NCBI RefSeq assembly: GCF_963678635.1
Contig: NC_087062.1
Coordinates: 88,203,845 to 88,267,844 of the forward strand
Source: Symsagittifera roscoffensis
Taxonomy: Eukaryota > Xenacoelomorpha > Acoela > Convolutidae
Reading direction: 5' to 3'
Length of the DNA: 64,000 nt
Shown: piece after piece, positions 59,962 to 64,000 of the stretch
Layout of the letters: each line of letters opens with the position of its first letter
Position numbering within the stretch: position 1 is the first letter of the stretch
The notes under the pieces: generated by a model
What the model was told of the DNA's origin: nothing
Seen by the model: only the letters and a program-made list of their open reading frames with translations
Database searches by the model: none
Made by a program: the position numbers and the translations under genes

Positions 59962-60950
59962 AATACAAATACAAATCAATTTAATCACAGAGACAAAGTT
60001 GAGCTTCGCGCCACTTGCGGTTTAAAAATGAATGAGTACGATTGAAATCAAATGAAAAAAATCTTCAAAAATCGACTTTTGTCAAAAACAATTGCAAAAG
60101 CCCCAAAAGTCTGAAAATTAGCTGCAAGAAGCGCCGGTTGCCGTGCAACAATCACAGAATGCTCCCACTACACTACTTTTTGGCAACTTTAGAAAAAATA
60201 CCAAATAATCGGTAACTTAAAAAGAGCTGTTCCGAAAAAGCAACCAAAAACTTGGCTCAGTTTATAAACTGAGCCGAATTGCAACTGGAAAAGCTTATAT
60301 ACGATACCGAATTTGACCACCTACGAGATTATTTTGAGGCAGTCAAAAGAGGGCGGAAACACCACCTAACACCTTTGTCCTTTCCTAATCTATGGGAACA
60401 AAAAAATCTTCATGCTATCTCAATTATTGATATTCATAGATTACCCATCTCAATTATTTATCTTTTAGCATAAGCAAGCGAATTTCATGAAACACTATTT
60501 GACACCAATTAATCGCCGAACATTTTCAATTAATCAGCTGTTTATCAATTGATTGCACCAGTTGCAGCTGGTTCAAATACGTCAGCAGGCAAACTGCCAA
60601 GTATTTCCGAGCTTCAGAAGAAAAATCAAAAACAAAACACCTGAAATTTTACTGAAAAAATCAAAATGACGCTAGTGATTCATAGGAATAACGCTACTGA
60701 CTTCATTTGGCTTCCAATTGTTTATCCATTACCAAACAATGAGTGCAACAAAGCTTGATTTATCCATTCAAAAATATCTTCTTATTTCCAAACCTAATTT
60801 TTTTCAATCATTCTTTATTAAACATTTTTTATTAATTTTTTTATTCAAAAAAGCGATTACTCGCTTATACTTTTTCAAAAATTCGAAAAAACTGGCTTTA
60901 ATATCAACAATCAAGCACAATCGAAGTGTGGATTTACCTCAAGCTAAATA

Positions 60951-61671
60951 CAGTGCTGATTTAAATTATCCGGACAAAACGAACAAAACTTGAATTTTCA
61001 AACGCGTTTTTCTCAAATTGGGTTAAGATGAGACAAAAAGTGAAGAGGACAAAAGTTGCTTAGAATTTCACCATAATTAATATGGTTCCATTTTTTCTCC
61101 GAAATTCTCAACAAAATTTTTACCCCAAAAATGGGTCATTTTGGCTTTTTTCAATTAATCAAGACTTACGCTGAAACTACTTTGTTAATTGATATGAAAA
61201 ATAAATCACAGGAAGCCTCTTACGCAGTTCAACAAAGTTTAAGAAGGGTTAAATCTCCAAAAATTTGCACAAATTGTTTAAAATTTATTTTTACAGAGAT
61301 TCTGGGTTTTATATAGTAAAAATCACATTTATTGACTATCAAGTGAAAATTTTTTCATTTACACTGGTTTTTGGAGATTTAACCCTTCTTAAACTTTGTT
61401 GAACTGCGTAAGAGGCTTCCTGTGATATATTTTTCATATCAATTAACAAAGTAGTTTCAGCGTAATTCTTGATTAATTGAAAAAAGCCAAAATGACCCAT
61501 TTTTGGGGTAAAGTTTTTGTTGAGAATTTCGGAGAAAAAATGGCACCATATTAATTTTGGTGAAATTCTAAGCAACTTTTGTCCTCTTCACTTTTTGTCT
61601 AATCTTAACCCAATTTGAGAAAAACGCGTTTGAAAATTCAAGTTTTGTCCGGATAATTCAAATCAGCACTG
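60951..61671. mobile_element. Mariner-type foldback element, copy carried in the right unit
   Basis: Same element as 58271-58993, copied by the segmental duplication and not by transposition, because the flanks match too. Two bases shorter in the spacer. Confidence 0.8.
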
Positions 61672-62387
61672 TACAAAAAACACGTCACACAACTATAAAA
61701 CAGAAATTTTGAAAAGTGGGAGAGGTGGAAAAGCCAATAAAACACGGCAAGGCAAGCAAGCCGGTAAAAACAGACAAAATTTACACAGCCGACAAAAAAA
61801 AACACCTAATTACTTCTGGAAAATATTTTGCAATTTCAGCTTTAGATACAGTACCACTGCATTTAAAAACATATTTAGATTACCATGATTACTTCAATTG
61901 AAGATGACCTCAATTTCTGGCTCATCTGGTGAACTAGGTGGTTTAAGGGTAAAAAGTACCGCAGCCGAGTACTTTTTAGCCTTAAGCCACCTAGTTGGGC
62001 CAGAAACTGATGTCATCTTCAATTTAAGCAGTCATGGTAGTCTTTTGCGTTGAATACTGCAAGGGTTCATCTATTCAAAACCTGTCAATAAAAAACTCAC
62101 TTTTCGTGGATACCACAATCCAGCTTGAAAAACTTTCTTCCAAAAAGACGGAAATTTTGCCAAAAGCTAGATCAAACATATTTTAATTAAAATAAAGACT
62201 GCTAAATCTAATGTTTCTCTTAAAATTGATTTGCATCATTTGAGCATGTTTAGCACAGATGACACGAGTGAATGTATGCGGAATCAGCCATTTACATAAC
62301 ATCCATATAATAAGCGTGTTCGTCTATACTTGAGTAGCATTTATAAATATTTATATTTTCCATAAAGGATTTGAAGAAAGAGAAAGC

Positions 62388-62393
62388 TTTATT
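62388..62393 (-). terminator. Poly(A) signal of the TGFBRAP1-like gene
   Basis: AATAAA on the minus strand (TCAATAAAGC), 105 bases after the stop codon. The same hexamer is preserved in the duplicated end at 59709-59714. Confidence 0.6.
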
Positions 62394-62498
62394 GATTCCA
62401 TTTAGCTCAATTCTTTCCCACGTGCGTTTGATTTCCCATCTTGGAATTTGGTATCATGTCACTTGGAATTAGTTAATCGATGCTTTACCATATGGCTT

Positions 62499-64000
62499 TC
62501 AGTTTGTCGTTGAATCGGTCATGCAAGTAACGTGAACTATTTGCGGTTCACTTGATGTGGCATTATTAAAGCCTGGTAAACGGACAAAGGCGGATTCAAA
62601 AAACGGACCATTGCATACACAACATGTGGAATTGTCGTCAATACAAATGGGACCAAGGGTTTTGATCATTTCAAGCTCTTTGGCCTTGTAGTCTTGAGCA
62701 ACTTGTAGAGTTGCGTATTGGCGTAAGCTAAGCAAACTACTCGCATTTGCTCTACATTTGAGAGCTTTTGTGACATGAGCACTAGCATCTTTCAGTTTGA
62801 AATCGTCAGGAATGTACTGTAATGTCTTCGAAGGACTGATTTTGTTCCCATGACGTTTAATTAACTCTAAACAGAGAGTCTTGTTGTTCAGTCGATCTAA
62901 CAAACTTTCGTACAATTTTTCGCCACTTTCATCTTGAACTTTTTCACAATAGTCGAGAGCTGATTCAAATTCAGTGACACCGTTATCTTTCAGAATAAGG
63001 GAGAGGGCTTTTTCATGCAGACCGAGTCTTCTTAAAAGGATAAGTGTTTCCTCCTCACAGCAGCTACAGTTAGCAAAGTATGATAGCGCCTCTTGCAGAT
63101 TTAAACTCGGTGAGCCTCTCAAAAATGTTCGAAATCTGTCTCTGTATGAAATTTCGTCTGTAAATTGTTCATTTTTTATCTCATGTACTTTCCTATGAAA
63201 TCGTTTGAACAAAATCAAGTTCACATTGTAATCGCACTTTTTATACAGGGCTTCAAGAAACCTGAGAACGAAATCAGAATGCTGGTCGAACTCTGTGACC
63301 ATCTTGGAGGGATGAAATGATGAATCAAGATCAACTAGATTCGCCCTCTCAATGGCTAAAGGCAAAGCAAGTTTGTCTTCGCCTTTTTCGCACAACCAGT
63401 GCAATGCATCTAATACAACACGAGTGGTTTGAAACTTTGAAATTGGATCGGTTAGAAAATGTATACCGGGAAATAAAGGGTCTTCAATTTTATTATCCAC
63501 TAGATCCATCCAAATTTGCAGAGAAACTTTCTCGTTGAAAATTTTATTCAAATGTAAAGCGGCTGAGTGCCACTGCTTGTTTTCTTTGAGCAGGGCCACC
63601 ACCAAGTCTCCATTAAAGGGTAGAAAAAAATTCTGGTCTATGAGCTCAAATAACTTAACCGAATCTGTTTGACAATAGAGATTGATCAAAATTTCAGCAC
63701 ATGCATCTAATGTTTCACTGTAAACTGAATCACTTCGTATGTATTGCATGATTATTGAAATATAAAAATCTGCATACTGATTGAAATGAGATGCGTTTTG
63801 AGCGCATAACTCGTCGATGTTGATTTCTTTACATTTGAAACGACTGCTTGTTTTACTACATGAAGGCCACATTCCTATCAAAGTTTCAATCTGCAAATCG
63901 GAACTTAGGAAAAGACGTCTAGCTTCTGAGAACTCTCTATTTTTGAGCTTAAAAAAAGCGCATTTCTGTTCCGTTTTTCTCTTGAATGCGAAGAAGTCTT
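62499..64000 (-). CDS. TGFBRAP1: TGFBRAP1/VPS39-type vacuolar sorting subunit, C-terminal part
   Basis: These proteins tether endosomes: VPS39 in HOPS, TGFBRAP1 (VPS3) in CORVET. The frame is open from the window edge to the stop at 62499, so about 500 C-terminal residues are visible and the N-terminal CNH domain is outside. Family blocks in order: FSEARRLFLSSDLQIETLIG (domain 1), LHLNKIFNEKVSLQIWMDLV, LLRRLGLHEKALSLILKDN and the following YCEKV, SKTLQYIPDD, and the C-terminal CCVCNGPFFESAFVRLPGF...VHVTC, the zinc-like Cys end of the VPS39 C-terminal domain. Details around the last motif and the QIWMDLVDNKIED block suit TGFBRAP1 better than VPS39, but the choice is not certain. The TTG at 63896 is inside the frame and not a start. 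It may be one exon or continue. Confidence 0.82.
   Translation of the reverse strand, partial: DFFAFKRKTEQKCAFFKLKNREFSEARRLFLSSDLQIETLIGMWPSCSKTSSRFKCKEINIDELCAQNASHFNQYADFYISIIMQYIRSDSVYSETLDACAEILINLYCQTDSVKLFELIDQNFFLPFNGDLVVALLKENKQWHSAALHLNKIFNEKVSLQIWMDLVDNKIEDPLFPGIHFLTDPISKFQTTRVVLDALHWLCEKGEDKLALPLAIERANLVDLDSSFHPSKMVTEFDQHSDFVLRFLEALYKKCDYNVNLILFKRFHRKVHEIKNEQFTDEISYRDRFRTFLRGSPSLNLQEALSYFANCSCCEEETLILLRRLGLHEKALSLILKDNGVTEFESALDYCEKVQDESGEKLYESLLDRLNNKTLCLELIKRHGNKISPSKTLQYIPDDFKLKDASAHVTKALKCRANASSLLSLRQYATLQVAQDYKAKELEMIKTLGPICIDDNSTCCVCNGPFFESAFVRLPGFNNATSSEPQIVHVTCMTDSTTN

Larger units (their letters stand above)
57284..59962. repeat. Segmental tandem duplication, left unit (2679 bases)
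   Basis: Colinear with 59963-62641, with only about a dozen substitutions and small indels noticed by eye. It contains a foldback element (58271-58993), a palindrome (59201-59361), a poly(A) signal in minus orientation (59709-59714) and a truncated gene end (59820-59961). Confidence 0.93.
59963..62641. repeat. Segmental tandem duplication, right unit
   Basis: The right end lies inside the last exon of the TGFBRAP1-like gene. At the junctions TACAAAT is present in both partner sequences (57284-57290 and 62642-62648), a microhomology that could have mediated the duplication. Confidence 0.93.

Overview
The window is AT-rich, intron-rich nuclear DNA of an animal, with one 200-base assembly gap (11142-11341). 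The gene content points to a ciliated, multicellular invertebrate: an SK-type potassium channel, the ribosome-biogenesis factor TSR2, the centriolar-satellite protein moonraker, a multi-finger CCCH RNA-binding protein and a CORVET/HOPS-type vacuolar sorting subunit. All have spliceosomal introns with consensus sites. The phylum cannot be decided from the sequence. Nothing bacterial is present: no operons, Shine-Dalgarno sites or CRISPR arrays.

Layout. 2419-3301 (+): the last two exons of an SK (KCNN-family) channel whose earlier exons lie left of the window. 15535-23253 (-): a complete two-exon TSR2 gene with a 7.1-kb intron that appears to be of the rare GC-AG class. 27458-33737 (-): the three last exons of moonraker (KIAA0753/MNR), with a possible further upstream exon near 39.5 kb. 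49051-56019 (-): a complete four-exon coding region for a 718-residue protein with eight CX8CX5CX3H zinc fingers arranged as four pairs. 62499 to the right edge (-): the C-terminal part of a TGFBRAP1/VPS39-type protein. Its 3' end has been copied in a 2.68-kb tandem duplication that fills 57284-62641.

The space between genes and the introns is dominated by small non-autonomous mobile elements. Two copies of a hAT-type element have exact 8-bp target duplications (4490-4910, 13190-13554). A second hAT-type family is built from ACTAGTAA motifs (39691-40079). A TAA-flanked Harbinger-type MITE lies at 42966-43401. A TA-flanked foldback element of mariner type occurs twice inside the segmental duplication. 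A family with a conserved hairpin followed by AATGTTCCGAC is scattered through the window. Several tRNA-headed SINE families, degenerate tandem arrays (12.9-15.2 kb, 25.8-26.5 kb) and one decayed retroelement-like coding region (about 9.3-10.5 kb) complete the picture.

The genes do not form a pathway. They are independent housekeeping or neuronal genes that happen to be neighbours. Exon joins were checked by reading-frame phase and by family alignment from memory; no database search was possible.
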